Assembly: GCF_036924595.1 (NCBI RefSeq)
Contig: NZ_JAZHRV010000001.1
Span: 7,529,501-7,593,500, forward strand
DNA: 64,000 nucleotides
Direction of reading: 5' to 3'
Source of the DNA: Bradyrhizobium algeriense
GTDB taxonomy: Bacteria > Pseudomonadota > Alphaproteobacteria > Rhizobiales > Xanthobacteraceae
The translations under genes and the position numbers were made by a program. A model generated the notes under the pieces. The model saw only the letters and a program-made list of their open reading frames with translations. It ran no database searches and was not told where the DNA came from. Numbering within the stretch: position 1 is the first letter of the stretch; the number at the start of each line of letters is the position of its first letter. Shown here piece after piece: positions 17,491 through 26,752 of the stretch.

Positions 17491-19527
17491 GTGCGATTTT
17501 TGAAACGTGGCGGCTCGTCCTTCAAGCTCCCAACCCTGCGGTTCCGCGCCAAGATCATGCTCGGCTTTGCCGTCGTGCTGGCAATTTCGGCCGCCAGCAT
17601 GGGTTTTGCCTATCTCGGATTCGAACATGTTTCGGCCGGCGTGGATTCCTACCGGCGCAGCGTGCAGGAGGCGGATCTGTCGCGCGACATCGATCGCGAA
17701 CTGATCTCCTATCGCTCGCTCGCCCGCTATTTCGTGGTCACCGGAAAGGAAGAGGACGGCAAGGCGGCGCTGGCGGCCGAAGCCAACCTGAAGGAAGCGA
17801 TCATCGCCTCGATGAAGGGCACCATCAGCCCGGGCCGGCTCGAACAGGTCGCAAAACTGGAGCGCGAATTCCGCGCCTTCACCAAGATTTTCGCCGATAT
17901 CCTCAAGGTCAAGGACGAGAGCGCCCGGATCGCGCAAAACCAGCTGACGCGCAGCGGCCAGTCGCTTTATTACAAGCTCGACGATCTCCCCAGCAATGCC
18001 GATGAATCCGAGCTTCAGGCGGTCACCTTCAGCGCGAAAAAAGTGGCCGATGAATTTCAGGCCGTGGTCGGATTAGCCAACACGTTCGTCATCAACTCGG
18101 ACAAAACGGTCGCATCCAGCGCACTCGCGCGCCTGAAATTTCTCGGCAACTCGCTAAAGGCGATCCCGGCGAACAATGACAAGATTCGTGAGGGGGTTCA
18201 GGAGATCTCGGTTCTCCTGGAGGAATACCAGAAGTCGCTCGCCAAGCTGGTCGATAATGCCAAGGAGATCGACGAACTGACCCTGGAAATGACGGAGTCG
18301 GCCGCAGCCATCAACAAGGGCTCGGCGGCGATGAAGTCCGATCTGCTGGCCGACCAGAAGCGGCTCGAAGCCGAGTCGGACGCGACCATCGGCGAGACCG
18401 AGCGGCTGATCCTGATGCTGGCCGCCGGCGGTTTCGTGCTCGGCGGCTTGCTGGCGCTGCTGCTCGGCAAGGGCATATCCCGGCCGATGACGGCGATGTG
18501 CAGTGCGATGCGCGAACTCGCTGCCGGCAATTTCGAAGTTGTTCTGCCCGGCCTCGGCCGCAAGGACGAGCTCGGCGAGATGGCGAGTGCGGTCGAGGAG
18601 TTCAAGGTGCAGGCCATCGCCCGCGCCGAGCGCGACGCCGCCACCCAGGAAGCCCAGAACAAGGCGGCGAGCACCGCGCGCCGCGCCGAACTGATTCGCT
18701 TCGCCGACGAATTTGAGAGGGCGGTCGGCGCCATCGTCGCCAACGTATCGTCGTCGGCCGTGCAGCTTGAAGCCGCCGCAGGCACGTTGACGCGGACGGC
18801 TGAAACCACCCAGAGCCTGTCGAGCCAGGTTGCCGGCGCCTCGGAAGAAGCCTCCAGCAACATGCAGTCGGTGGCATCAGCAACCGAGGAATTGTCGGCT
18901 TCCGTCGACGAGATCGGGCGCCGCGTCAAGGAAAGCAGCCAGATCGCGGAAGCAGCCGTCCGTCAAGCCGAACAGACCGACGGCCGGATCGGCAAGCTGT
19001 CGCGCGCCGCGCAGGAGATCGGCGACGTCGTCAAGCTGATCACGGCGATCGCCGAGCAGACCAACCTGCTGGCGCTGAACGCCACCATCGAGGCCGCCCG
19101 CGCGGGCGATGCCGGCCGCGGCTTTGCCGTGGTGGCGTCCGAAGTCAAATCGCTCGCCAGCCAGACCGCGAAAGCGACCGACGAGATTTCCAATCACATC
19201 TCGGGTATGCAGGGCGCGACGCAGGAATCGGTCGCCGCCATCAAGGAGATCGGCGGCACCATCGGAAAAATCTCGGACATCGCCGCGACGATCGCGAGCG
19301 CCGTCGAGCAGCAAAGCTCGGCAACGCAGGAGATCGCGCGCAGCGTCCAGAACGTCGCGCAAGGCACGCAGGAGGCCGCCGCCAACGTCATGCACGTCAA
19401 TCGCGGCGCGACCGAAACCGGCTCGGCTTCCGAGGAAGTGCTCAATTCGGCGCGCACGCTGTCGAGCGAAAGCACGCGTTTGCGCGAAGAGCTCGACCGC
19501 TTCATGGCGAATATCAGGGCGGCATGA
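17491..19527 (+). CDS. Methyl-accepting chemotaxis protein
   Basis: 678 residues. Layout: TM1 (about 18-42, [19 protein letters not shown]), a 260-residue periplasmic helical bundle (HBM or 4HB-like, no PAS or Cache motif), TM2 (about 308-332), HAMP, then the signalling coiled coil with the hairpin tip [18 protein letters not shown] and [12 protein letters not shown]. It senses a small ligand and controls CheA. No CheR-binding pentapeptide is seen at the C-terminus. The start is uncertain: a GTG at 17491 is used, as codons further upstream overlap non-coding repeat-like sequence. No chemotaxis genes are nearby. Confidence 0.92.
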   Translation: MRFLKRGGSSFKLPTLRFRAKIMLGFAVVLAISAASMGFAYLGFEHVSAGVDSYRRSVQEADLSRDIDRELISYRSLARYFVVTGKEEDGKAALAAEANLKEAIIASMKGTISPGRLEQVAKLEREFRAFTKIFADILKVKDESARIAQNQLTRSGQSLYYKLDDLPSNADESELQAVTFSAKKVADEFQAVVGLANTFVINSDKTVASSALARLKFLGNSLKAIPANNDKIREGVQEISVLLEEYQKSLAKLVDNAKEIDELTLEMTESAAAINKGSAAMKSDLLADQKRLEAESDATIGETERLILMLAAGGFVLGGLLALLLGKGISRPMTAMCSAMRELAAGNFEVVLPGLGRKDELGEMASAVEEFKVQAIARAERDAATQEAQNKAASTARRAELIRFADEFERAVGAIVANVSSSAVQLEAAAGTLTRTAETTQSLSSQVAGASEEASSNMQSVASATEELSASVDEIGRRVKESSQIAEAAVRQAEQTDGRIGKLSRAAQEIGDVVKLITAIAEQTNLLALNATIEAARAGDAGRGFAVVASEVKSLASQTAKATDEISNHISGMQGATQESVAAIKEIGGTIGKISDIAATIASAVEQQSSATQEIARSVQNVAQGTQEAAANVMHVNRGATETGSASEEVLNSARTLSSESTRLREELDRFMANIRAA

Positions 19528-19539
19528 GGGTATCCATCG

Positions 19540-19770
19540 CTGTCGCCCCTGCGAAAGCAGGGGCCCATACGCCGCGGCCGGTATGAAGGGCACGCCGTGC
19601 GACGGCTTCGCTCAGCAGCCCACAGCGCTAGCTGATTAACGCAGAGCGTCAGCCACCACGCTTCCTCGATGGATCACGCGGTATGGGCCCCTGCGTTCGC
19701 AGGGGCGACAGCGAGTAAGGGCGAGAACCTATCAACCCGTCCCCCTGCTTTCGCAGGGACGACATCGCGA
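19540..19770. repeat. Cluster of CCCCTGCGNNNGCAGGGG inverted repeats
   Basis: The 31-base segment 19540-19570 is mirrored by 19681-19711, with a mismatch only in the small loop; each is itself a hairpin (CCCCTGCG/CGCAGGGG type). A third related hairpin lies at 19735-19768 (CCCTGCTTTCGCAGGG). It separates the chemoreceptor gene from the convergent DUF3175 gene. Confidence 0.75.
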
Positions 19771-20124
19771 CTAGTCTCTCCCGAACTGATGCTTCAGCTC
19801 GACCTTCGCGCGTTCCAGTCGCGCGCGCTGCGTTTTCGGCAAGGTCTTGCCGGCGCGGTTGATATAGAAGGTCAGCATCGACAGCGCTGAGCGATAGGCG
19901 CCAGCCTTGCGGCGCGAACTGTGCTCTGCGGATCGCTTGAGCGACGCCGCGATCTTCTTCGCACTGGTCAGCTTGAAGACACCGCGTTTCAGATCGAGCG
20001 CGTCGCTTTCCCTTGTCACGCGCTGCGACCAGCGCTTCGGCGAGGATTTCTTCGCAGGTGTCCTGCGGCTGCTTTCTCGGACTGCGGTCTTCCGTGGGTG
20101 TGTGGTCTTGCGTCGTTCGGCCAT
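19771..20124 (-). CDS. DUF3175 small basic protein
   Basis: 117 residues. The first 45 are Lys/Arg/Ser/Thr-rich (TTHPRKTAVRESSRRTPAKK) and probably disordered, like a histone tail; the remainder (WSQRVTRESDALDL, FKLTSAKKIAASLKRSAE, RSALSMLTFYINRAGKTL) matches DUF3175 as I know it. The ATG at 20124 is preceded by GGAG at six bases. A role in DNA binding is possible but unproven. The divergent gene is an MFS carrier. Confidence 0.8.
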   Translation of the reverse strand: MAERRKTTHPRKTAVRESSRRTPAKKSSPKRWSQRVTRESDALDLKRGVFKLTSAKKIAASLKRSAEHSSRRKAGAYRSALSMLTFYINRAGKTLPKTQRARLERAKVELKHQFGRD

Positions 20125-20396
20125 GGTCAACTCCATTTCCGGTTTTGGCCGAAAACGGTCGCCCGATCGTTCGGTTCCCTTGTCGTTTTTCGCAATGACG
20201 TGGATAGGCCATAGCGCACGGAATACCGCGCATGCGCGCGTCATCGCGATAGCTATGCAATTTCGCCACCCCAATGCCCGCGGAACCCCCATCCTCCGAG
20301 GGCGTTATCTTCGTGTCGGGCATCATGTTTGCCGCAATTTGACGTGAAAACCCTGGGGCTGGGGCGTTCCGGGGTGTTTTTCATTGGTCCAATCGG

Positions 20397-21899
20397 ATGG
20401 TTGCGAAAGCGATACGGGACGGTGCGGCAGTGGGTGAGAGTGCTTCCATTTCCGCAACGGCCAAGCAGGATAACGACGGCATTGTCGAGACCAGTATCCC
20501 TGCACGGCTCGATTGCCTGCGCTGGGGCGGCTTTCATACCCGCGTGGTGGCCGCGCTCGGCATCACCTGGATCCTCGACGGACTGGAAGTCACGCTTGCG
20601 GGCGCATTGTCGGGCGCGCTGAAGGAGAGCCCGACGCTGCAGTTTTCGAATTTCGATGTCGGCCTCGCCAACAGCGCCTATCTCGCGGGCGCAGTGCTGG
20701 GCGCGCTCGGCTTCGGCTGGCTGACCGACCGGATCGGGCGCAAGAAACTGTTCTTCATCACGCTCGCGCTCTATCTCGCCGCGACCGCAGCCACCGCGCT
20801 GTCGTGGAACGTGGCGAGTTACGCGCTGTTTCGCTTCCTGACTGGGGCGGGTATCGGCGGCGAATATACCGCGATCAATTCGACGATCCAGGAGCTGGTG
20901 CCGGCGCGCTATCGCGGCTGGACTGATCTCGTGATCAACGGCAGCTTCTGGATCGGGGCTGCGATCGGCGCAGTCGCCGCCATCGTGCTGCTCGACCCCA
21001 GCGTGCTGGCGCCGGATCTCGGCTGGCGGATGGCCTATTTCATCGGCGCCGCGCTCGGCCTGATCGTCTTCGTGATGCGGATGTGGATTCCGGAAAGCCC
21101 GCGCTGGCTGATGATCCATGGCCGCCCCGAGGAGGCGCACGCGATCGTCGACGATATCGAGAGGGCGTCTACGAGACATTCGGATCATCCGGCCGATGAG
21201 GTCTTCCCGAAGATCAGGCTGAGGATGCGCAGCCACACGCCGCTGGGAGAAGTGGCGCATACATTGTTCACGAGGTACCGGCAGCGTTCGCTGGTGGGCT
21301 TGGTGCTGATGGCGTCGCAGGCGTTCTTCTACAACGCCATCTTCTTTACCTTCGCGCTGGTGCTGACCGATTTCTTCGGCATCCCGGCCAACCATGTCGG
21401 GTGGTACATCCTGCCCTTCGCGGCAGGTAATTTCCTGGGACCGCTGCTGCTCGGCCGGCTGTTCGACACGCTGGGCCGTCGCATGATGATCACGGTAACC
21501 TATGGCGTCTCGGGCGTTTTGCTCGCGCTGTCGGGCTATCTGTTCTCGATCGGCGTTCTGACCGCGCAAACCCAGACCATCGCCTGGATGGTGATCTTCT
21601 TCTTTGCCTCGCCGGCGGCGAGTGCGGCCTATCTCACCGTCAGCGAGACGTTTCCGCTGGAGGTGCGCGCGCTGGCAATTGCGCTGTTCTACGCGATCGG
21701 CACGGGCATTGGCGGCGTGGCGGGACCGGCGCTGTTTGGCGCCCTGATCGATACCGGCTCGCGCAACAGTGTCTTCGCCGGCTACCTGTTCGGGGCTGCA
21801 TTGATGATCGTAGCTGCTGCCGTCGCGTGGCGGTATGCCATTGCGGCCGAGCGCAAGTCGCTCGAATCTGTCGCACGGCCGCTCGCATTTGTGGAGTAG
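20397..21899 (+). CDS. MFS transporter (sugar/metabolite:H+ symporter-like)
   Basis: 500 residues with 12 membrane segments. The loop 2-3 motif is GWLTDRIGRKKLF, with GIGGEYTAINSTIQELVPARYRG in the fourth/fifth segment region (sugar or aromatic acid porter style) and PESPRWLM after segment 6. The first 40 residues are cytosolic. The substrate is not readable. It ends six bases before otsB, so it probably shares a transcript with the trehalose genes. Confidence 0.88.
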   Translation: MVAKAIRDGAAVGESASISATAKQDNDGIVETSIPARLDCLRWGGFHTRVVAALGITWILDGLEVTLAGALSGALKESPTLQFSNFDVGLANSAYLAGAVLGALGFGWLTDRIGRKKLFFITLALYLAATAATALSWNVASYALFRFLTGAGIGGEYTAINSTIQELVPARYRGWTDLVINGSFWIGAAIGAVAAIVLLDPSVLAPDLGWRMAYFIGAALGLIVFVMRMWIPESPRWLMIHGRPEEAHAIVDDIERASTRHSDHPADEVFPKIRLRMRSHTPLGEVAHTLFTRYRQRSLVGLVLMASQAFFYNAIFFTFALVLTDFFGIPANHVGWYILPFAAGNFLGPLLLGRLFDTLGRRMMITVTYGVSGVLLALSGYLFSIGVLTAQTQTIAWMVIFFFASPAASAAYLTVSETFPLEVRALAIALFYAIGTGIGGVAGPALFGALIDTGSRNSVFAGYLFGAALMIVAAAVAWRYAIAAERKSLESVARPLAFVE

Positions 21900-21905
21900 G
21901 ATGAG

Positions 21906-22742
21906 ATGAATGAGGATCTGTTGGAAATGCCATTGGAAGAAGATATCGTTCGTGAAGACGACGCCGCGCCGGAAACCGTTCCGGTCCCGCGCTCGCTGGT
22001 GCCGCACTTAAGCGAAACCGCGATCCTGCTCGACATCGACGGCACGCTGCTTGATCTGATGCCGACGCCGCGCGAAGTCTGGGTGCCGCCGGGCCTGGTG
22101 AAAACCTTGAATCGTCTGCTGGTGAGAACCAACGGCGCGCTGGCGCTGGTCAGCGGACGCTCGCTCAACGATATCGATTTGATTTTCGCACCCGATCTGT
22201 TCCCGGCTGTCGGCGGCCATGGCGCCGAGATGCGGATCGAGCCGGATAGCGAGGCGGTGGCCGCCCACGCGCCGCCGATGGACAAGGAATTGAAGCGCCG
22301 GCTGGCCGCGATCGCAAAGCTCAGCCCGGGAATATTGCTGGAAGACAAGGGCTATTCGCTGGCGCTGCATTATCGCCTCGCGCCGCACGCCGAGAAGGCG
22401 ATCTATGCGGCGGTGTCACTGATCAGGGCCGATCTTCCCAACGCGCCGATCGAGGTGCTACCCGGCAAATGCGTCTGCGAGATCAAGCATTCCGGATTCA
22501 CCAAGGCGAGCGGCGTGCACGAGTTGATGAAACGCGAACCTTTCAAGGGCCGCCGTCCGTTCTTCATCGGCGACGATGTCACCGACGAGACCGTGTTTGC
22601 GATCATGCCTGATCTCGATGGCCTCGCTTTTTCCGTCGGCCGCCGCGCCAAGGGCGTGGCCGGACACTTCGATGCACCAAGCGACGTGAGAGAATTTCTT
22701 GCGCACCTGCTTGATGACGAAAGGGACGCACCGCTGCCATAA
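21906..22742 (+). CDS. otsB: Trehalose-6-phosphate phosphatase
   Basis: 278 residues, HAD superfamily. Motif I LLDIDGTLLDL has the nucleophile and acid Asp; motif II is LALVSGRSL; the late motif FFIGDDVTDETVF carries the magnesium Asp pair; GGHGAEMR lies in the cap. It converts trehalose-6-phosphate to trehalose, an osmo- and desiccation protectant. Arranged MFS-otsB-otsA. The first 35 residues are acidic and variable. Confidence 0.95.
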   Translation: MNEDLLEMPLEEDIVREDDAAPETVPVPRSLVPHLSETAILLDIDGTLLDLMPTPREVWVPPGLVKTLNRLLVRTNGALALVSGRSLNDIDLIFAPDLFPAVGGHGAEMRIEPDSEAVAAHAPPMDKELKRRLAAIAKLSPGILLEDKGYSLALHYRLAPHAEKAIYAAVSLIRADLPNAPIEVLPGKCVCEIKHSGFTKASGVHELMKREPFKGRRPFFIGDDVTDETVFAIMPDLDGLAFSVGRRAKGVAGHFDAPSDVREFLAHLLDDERDAPLP

Positions 22743-22939
22743 TGTTTTTCGTCTCGACGGCTTTCCACCACAGATTCTCGCGCTTGATGCCGAGGTTCAC
22801 AGCAAAATTTATTTTTCGTGAGTTCCGGTGAGTTCCTCCGCGCCGCAGCCCGAATTTGGTTTCAATTCGTTGAAAGGGTGATCCGGAACCATATTGATGA
22901 ACGGTTGTTAACCGCGGGCGTACCAACGGGAGGGGACCA

Positions 22940-24400
22940 TTGAACCTCGTCGTCGTTTCTAACCGCGTTTCGCGCGGAAAACCCAACGAACCCATGACGG
23001 GGGGACTCGCCGCGGCGTTGTTGCCGATCGTCGAGAAATCGGGCGCTATCTGGGTCGGTTCCTCGGGGCGCGTCCGCGACGGGAACTTGAAGGAACCTTT
23101 TGCCGAAATTGAAGCACTGGGTACCGGTGCGCTGGCGATGCTGGATCTGCCGGCCGCGCATTACGGCGGCTATTACGAAGGCTTTGCGAATTCCGCATTG
23201 TGGCCGGCGCTGCATTCGCGCGCCGATCTGATCCGCGCCACGCAGGAGGACTACCTCAGCTATCGCGAAGTGAACGCCTTCATGGCGCGCGCGCTGCTGC
23301 GATTCCGAAAAACGGATTCGGCGTTCTGGATTCAGGACTACCACTTCCTCGCGCTCGGCGCCGAGTTGCGCGATCTCGGCGTCACACAGCCAATCGGCTT
23401 CTTCCTGCATACGCCGTGGCCGGCGCGTTCGGTGATCGGTGGCGTGCCGCATCATCGCGAACTGATCGAGGCGATGCTGGCCTATGATCTGATCGGTTTC
23501 CAGACCGAGGAAGATTGCGAGAACTTCCTGTCTTACGCGCAGTCCGATCTCGGGCTCGTCGTGCATGACGGCGTCGTCATTTCACGCTACGGCCGAACGC
23601 GCGCCGCGGTATTTCCGATCGGCATCGATCCGCAGCAATTCGCCCAGTTGGCGGCGAAGGCGTCCACCCATCCTGACGTTTCGCGGCTGCGGCGCAGCCT
23701 GAACGGCGAGAAGCTCGCGATCGGCGTCGATCGGCTGGATTATTCAAAGGGCCTGATCAACCGCATCAAGGCTTTCGACCGGATGTGGACGCTGCATCCG
23801 CAGCTTTCGCGCACGGCGTCGCTGCTGCAGATCGCGACGCCCTCGCGCGGCGCGATTGAGGCCTATGGCAACCTGCAGAGCGAGGTCGCAAAGCTCGTCA
23901 GCGACGTCAACGGTGTACATGGCGAAGTCGACTGGACGCCGATCCGCTATCTCAACAAGGGCTACGGCCAGGCCGTGCTTGCGGGCCTCTATCGCGCTGC
24001 GCAGGTCGGCGTGGTGACGCCGCTGCAGGACGGGATGAATCTCGTCGCCAAGGAATATGTCGCCGCGCAAAACCCGGTCGACCCCGGCGTGCTCGTGCTG
24101 TCGAAATTCGCCGGTGCCGCCAACGAACTCGATACCGCGTTGCTGGTCAACCCGCACGATATTGACGGCATGGCGCGCACCATCGCGGTTGCGCTGTCGA
24201 TGCCGCTGACCGAACGTCGGATGCGCTGGGAAGCGATGATGGCGAAGCTCCGCGGCCATACGATCCAGCAATGGTTCGCCGACTTCACCGACGCGCTGCA
24301 CGAATGCCAGCTCGACAGGGAAGCATTGGCGCCTGTGGTGAGCGAGCCCGCGCTATGGCCGCTTCGCTCCGCCACCAACGGCGGCGCGCGGTATCACTAG
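22940..24400 (+). CDS. otsA: Trehalose-6-phosphate synthase
   Basis: 486 residues, GT20 family. Visible: the N-terminal MNLVVVSNRVS, GGLAAALLP, IQDYHFLALG, GIDPQQFAQL, IGVDRLDYSKGLINRI and DGMNLVAKEYVAAQ, which bind UDP-glucose and glucose-6-phosphate. The start is TTG at 22940, with GGGAGGGG four bases before; no ATG or GTG lies close by in frame, so a TTG start with a strong Shine-Dalgarno is the best reading. A 197-base gap separates it from otsB, so it may also have its own promoter. Confidence 0.96.
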   Translation: MNLVVVSNRVSRGKPNEPMTGGLAAALLPIVEKSGAIWVGSSGRVRDGNLKEPFAEIEALGTGALAMLDLPAAHYGGYYEGFANSALWPALHSRADLIRATQEDYLSYREVNAFMARALLRFRKTDSAFWIQDYHFLALGAELRDLGVTQPIGFFLHTPWPARSVIGGVPHHRELIEAMLAYDLIGFQTEEDCENFLSYAQSDLGLVVHDGVVISRYGRTRAAVFPIGIDPQQFAQLAAKASTHPDVSRLRRSLNGEKLAIGVDRLDYSKGLINRIKAFDRMWTLHPQLSRTASLLQIATPSRGAIEAYGNLQSEVAKLVSDVNGVHGEVDWTPIRYLNKGYGQAVLAGLYRAAQVGVVTPLQDGMNLVAKEYVAAQNPVDPGVLVLSKFAGAANELDTALLVNPHDIDGMARTIAVALSMPLTERRMRWEAMMAKLRGHTIQQWFADFTDALHECQLDREALAPVVSEPALWPLRSATNGGARYH

Positions 24401-24419
24401 AGTCCTGGAGAGAGCTTGG

Positions 24420-24545
24420 AGCGCTCGTTATCCCTCATCCTGAGGAGCCGTCTAGCGGCGTCTCGAAGGATGAGGCCGGCGGGCCTCATGGTTCTCCGAG
24501 CGATGCGAAGCATCGTCAGGAGGCGCGCTCCTCACCATGAGGGTG
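24420..24545. repeat. Intergenic palindromic repeat (CCTCATCCTGAGGAGC family)
   Basis: The stretch contains CCTCATCCTGAGGAGC, a partial mirror AAGGATGAGG, CCTCATGG with CCATGAGG, and GCGATGCGAAGCATCG, making several nested inverted pairs. It is a familiar type of dispersed rhizobial repeat (from memory). It lies between otsA and a convergent small gene. Confidence 0.65.
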
Positions 24546-24564
24546 CGCGATAGCCGCGCGCCCC

Positions 24565-24909
24565 TCAATAACAATACGACACGCCATCCAGCACCGGGCA
24601 GCGCGCCTTGTTCGGCGCGCTCGGATTTTCCATCGGCACGTAGCCGCCCTTGCCGTTGCCGGCGAACACGCCGGGGCCGATGACGACGGACGACTTGTTG
24701 CCGATGATGACACTCGGGTGCGGCGAGGCCAGCCTCGATTTCGAGCCGTCGGCCCACACGATGGAGTCGCCCGCAAAGATGCCGCGCCGGCCGTCGTCAC
24801 AGGTCACGTCCACGCCCTGCTTGGTGCAGGCCTGCGCCAGCGCCGGGCCGGCAGCGGCTGCCGCGAAAGTTGCGGCCAGAGCCGGGAGCAAGAGCGTCCG
24901 TGCGATCAT
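24565..24909 (-). CDS. Small exported protein of unknown function
   Basis: 114 residues. A signal peptide (MIARTLLLPALAATF... cleaved after ALAQA) is followed by an 80-residue mature part with four cysteines (ACTKQ, VTCDD, ARCPV, end YCY) that could form two disulfides. ATG at 24909 has GGAGG eight bases upstream. No domain recognised. Confidence 0.75.
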   Translation of the reverse strand: MIARTLLLPALAATFAAAAAGPALAQACTKQGVDVTCDDGRRGIFAGDSIVWADGSKSRLASPHPSVIIGNKSSVVIGPGVFAGNGKGGYVPMENPSAPNKARCPVLDGVSYCY

Positions 24910-25109
24910 CGTTGCGTCCTCCACCAATTGCGTTGCCACTTATCGTCGTCGATCGTGGCCGGATTCCGGTTCAAGGCCCGGCAAACCGCCTGATATCCGA
25001 TGCCGGACGTTCCAAATTGCCAAACAAATTCAACGAATTGGGGAAATTTTAGCCGCGGTGGCCGGCGTCCCTTGCAAAATCAGTGCTGCCCCTTCAAGAG
25101 AGGGCCTCC

Positions 25110-25199
25110 GGAGAGATGGCCGAGTGGCTTAAGGCGCACGCTTGGAAAGCGTGTGTGCGGGAAACCGTACCGTGGGTTCGAATCCCACTCTCTCCGCCA
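25110..25199 (+). tRNA. tRNA-Ser (anticodon GGA)
   Basis: A 90-base class II tRNA. The acceptor GGAGAGA pairs with TCTCTCC, then G discriminator and encoded CCA. The anticodon arm reads ACGCTTGGAAAGCGT with GGA in the loop; a long variable arm follows, and the T-arm contains GGTTCGAATCC. It is the integration target of the region downstream: its last 14 bases recur twice. Confidence 0.97.
25186..25199. repeat. attL-like 14-bp core inside the tRNA-Ser 3' end
   Basis: CACTCTCTCCGCCA, the final 14 bases of the tRNA gene, is repeated exactly at 31071-31084 and 37872-37885 in the same orientation. Tyrosine-recombinase elements that use tRNA genes leave precisely this kind of direct repeat. Confidence 0.75.
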
Positions 25200-25300
25200 G
25201 CCCATGCAAATTTGGGCGCCGTACTTCCCGGTCGCCAAGGGTTCTATCGAGGTCAACTCAGGCCGTCCGCCGAGTTCTCCCTAACAAGACTCGATTGGTC

Positions 25301-26752
25301 TCACATGAAGAGGCGATACGGATAGACGTTTCGCGGCAGGTCCGGCACGTTCGCAATCGTCCTTGCCAGCTTTTGGGAGTAGCGGATGCTCACCGGTACG
25401 GGGTCGTAGAGTGCATCGTTGTTCCAATCCATCTTGGTCAGCGCCAGCGCCTCATGAGCGCTTAGCTCAAGAGGGCCGCTGCCGGCATGGCGGATGAGCT
25501 GCAGCGGGCGCGGAATGCTCTTCTTGCCCTGATAATAGTCCCCCTTGGTCGAAACCTCAGGAGCATTTCCCGCCACCCATATGAGCGCGGAGTTGCCGGA
25601 TCTCACCACCATCGTTCCTCGGGGCACGGGATAGCCCGACGGCCGCGTAGGAGGGGTCCGCTGGCCAGATTTGATCAACCAAACTCCACGCCAGCAGGAT
25701 GCCGAACTGATCTCGATGCACTCGATCTCCGGTACGCCGGATAATGCATCGAACGCCCCTTCGATTTCACCGTCCTTAAAGGCGGTAGTCTTGTGGATGA
25801 CCATCCGCTTAGGAAGGTTGCCGCCATTGCGGCCTTGATAAAGCTCGAGACTGCGGGCGAGTACCGCTCGCATGTCGTCACGACTCAGAAACGGATTTCT
25901 GCGGGCCTCAGCAACATCGGCGACCGGGTCGCGCGCCTCGAACGCGACGAACTGCATGCCGCCGCCATCCATATCGAAGACTTGTGAGCAGCACGTCACA
26001 TAGTGCGCGTCTCGCTGATCGCCGCGGAGCGCATAAGCGAGCCCGATATAGGCGGTATCTGTTGGTACACCTTTCAGCGGTGCCAGCTTCCAAGGTGTGC
26101 CGGCGGCCTTCACATACAAGGCAGTCGCCAAGCGCCACGCAAGGGATGCCTTATGGGCGAAGGTGAACGCTCGATCGTTGAGCACCTGGGTGGGGATATT
26201 GTATTTCGCGCCAAGGGCCTTGAGCGCATCATGCGCATCAAAGAATTTGCCGCGCGTGGCTGGATTCCAACTGTCGGGAAAATGGACGAGCACGACGTCA
26301 AATTCGCTTCGCACCGTATCGAGCCGTCGGAGCGCGGCTTCCATTGCAAGAAAAAGCCGTGCTTGCGGGTCGCCCTCGCCTGGAAGCAGGTGCAGGAGAT
26401 CGGGCCATCTGATGTGCGCGTCGCGCGGCGCGGCCTCAAGTGCGACCTGGAAGAGCGTTTCGAAGCCTGGATACTCTGGTACGTATTCAGAACGATCGGA
26501 AGGGCGGTGGGTTTCTCGGAGCGACAGCATGAGCTCGCCGCGACGCTTGAAAGCACTCTCCGGACCCACCGTCGCGATTCGTACGCGCGACGTGTATCCT
26601 CCGAACGATCCTTTCGAATAAGGACCGAAATTTACTAGGCCCCTGAGCGGGTGGACATCAACCTGCGCGGAATCGGAGGGTGAGAATGCCAGAAGAGGTT
26701 CGTCCAGAAGCGTGAACGGCGGAAGCTTCGTCAAAACGGCTGGATTGCTCAT
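25301..26752 (-). CDS. Short prokaryotic Argonaute (MID-PIWI), SPARSA subunit
   Basis: 483 residues, the normal size of short pAgos, which lack N and PAZ domains. The MID region has the typical NIPTQVLNDRAF and ALYVKAAGTPWKL; the PIWI part has AYIGLAYAL where active Argonautes carry the first catalytic Asp, and VIHKTTAFKDGEI, so it looks unable to cut. By family knowledge it binds a guide and recognises complementary invader nucleic acid, then switches on the partner NADase. Its ATG overlaps the partner's stop by one base (TGATG), a sign of translational coupling. It ends 101 bases from the tRNA-Ser gene. Confidence 0.88.
   Translation of the reverse strand: MSNPAVLTKLPPFTLLDEPLLAFSPSDSAQVDVHPLRGLVNFGPYSKGSFGGYTSRVRIATVGPESAFKRRGELMLSLRETHRPSDRSEYVPEYPGFETLFQVALEAAPRDAHIRWPDLLHLLPGEGDPQARLFLAMEAALRRLDTVRSEFDVVLVHFPDSWNPATRGKFFDAHDALKALGAKYNIPTQVLNDRAFTFAHKASLAWRLATALYVKAAGTPWKLAPLKGVPTDTAYIGLAYALRGDQRDAHYVTCCSQVFDMDGGGMQFVAFEARDPVADVAEARRNPFLSRDDMRAVLARSLELYQGRNGGNLPKRMVIHKTTAFKDGEIEGAFDALSGVPEIECIEISSASCWRGVWLIKSGQRTPPTRPSGYPVPRGTMVVRSGNSALIWVAGNAPEVSTKGDYYQGKKSIPRPLQLIRHAGSGPLELSAHEALALTKMDWNNDALYDPVPVSIRYSQKLARTIANVPDLPRNVYPYRLFM

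Noticed and set aside
20253..22007. A 584-codon minus-strand open frame opposite the MFS gene
   Set aside because: Composition is that of an antisense shadow (Arg/Gln/His-rich), and the plus strand encodes a full 12-segment transporter.
25200..25217. GCCCA...TGGGC hairpin right after the tRNA as a Rho-independent terminator
   Set aside because: Only five base pairs and no following T-run.
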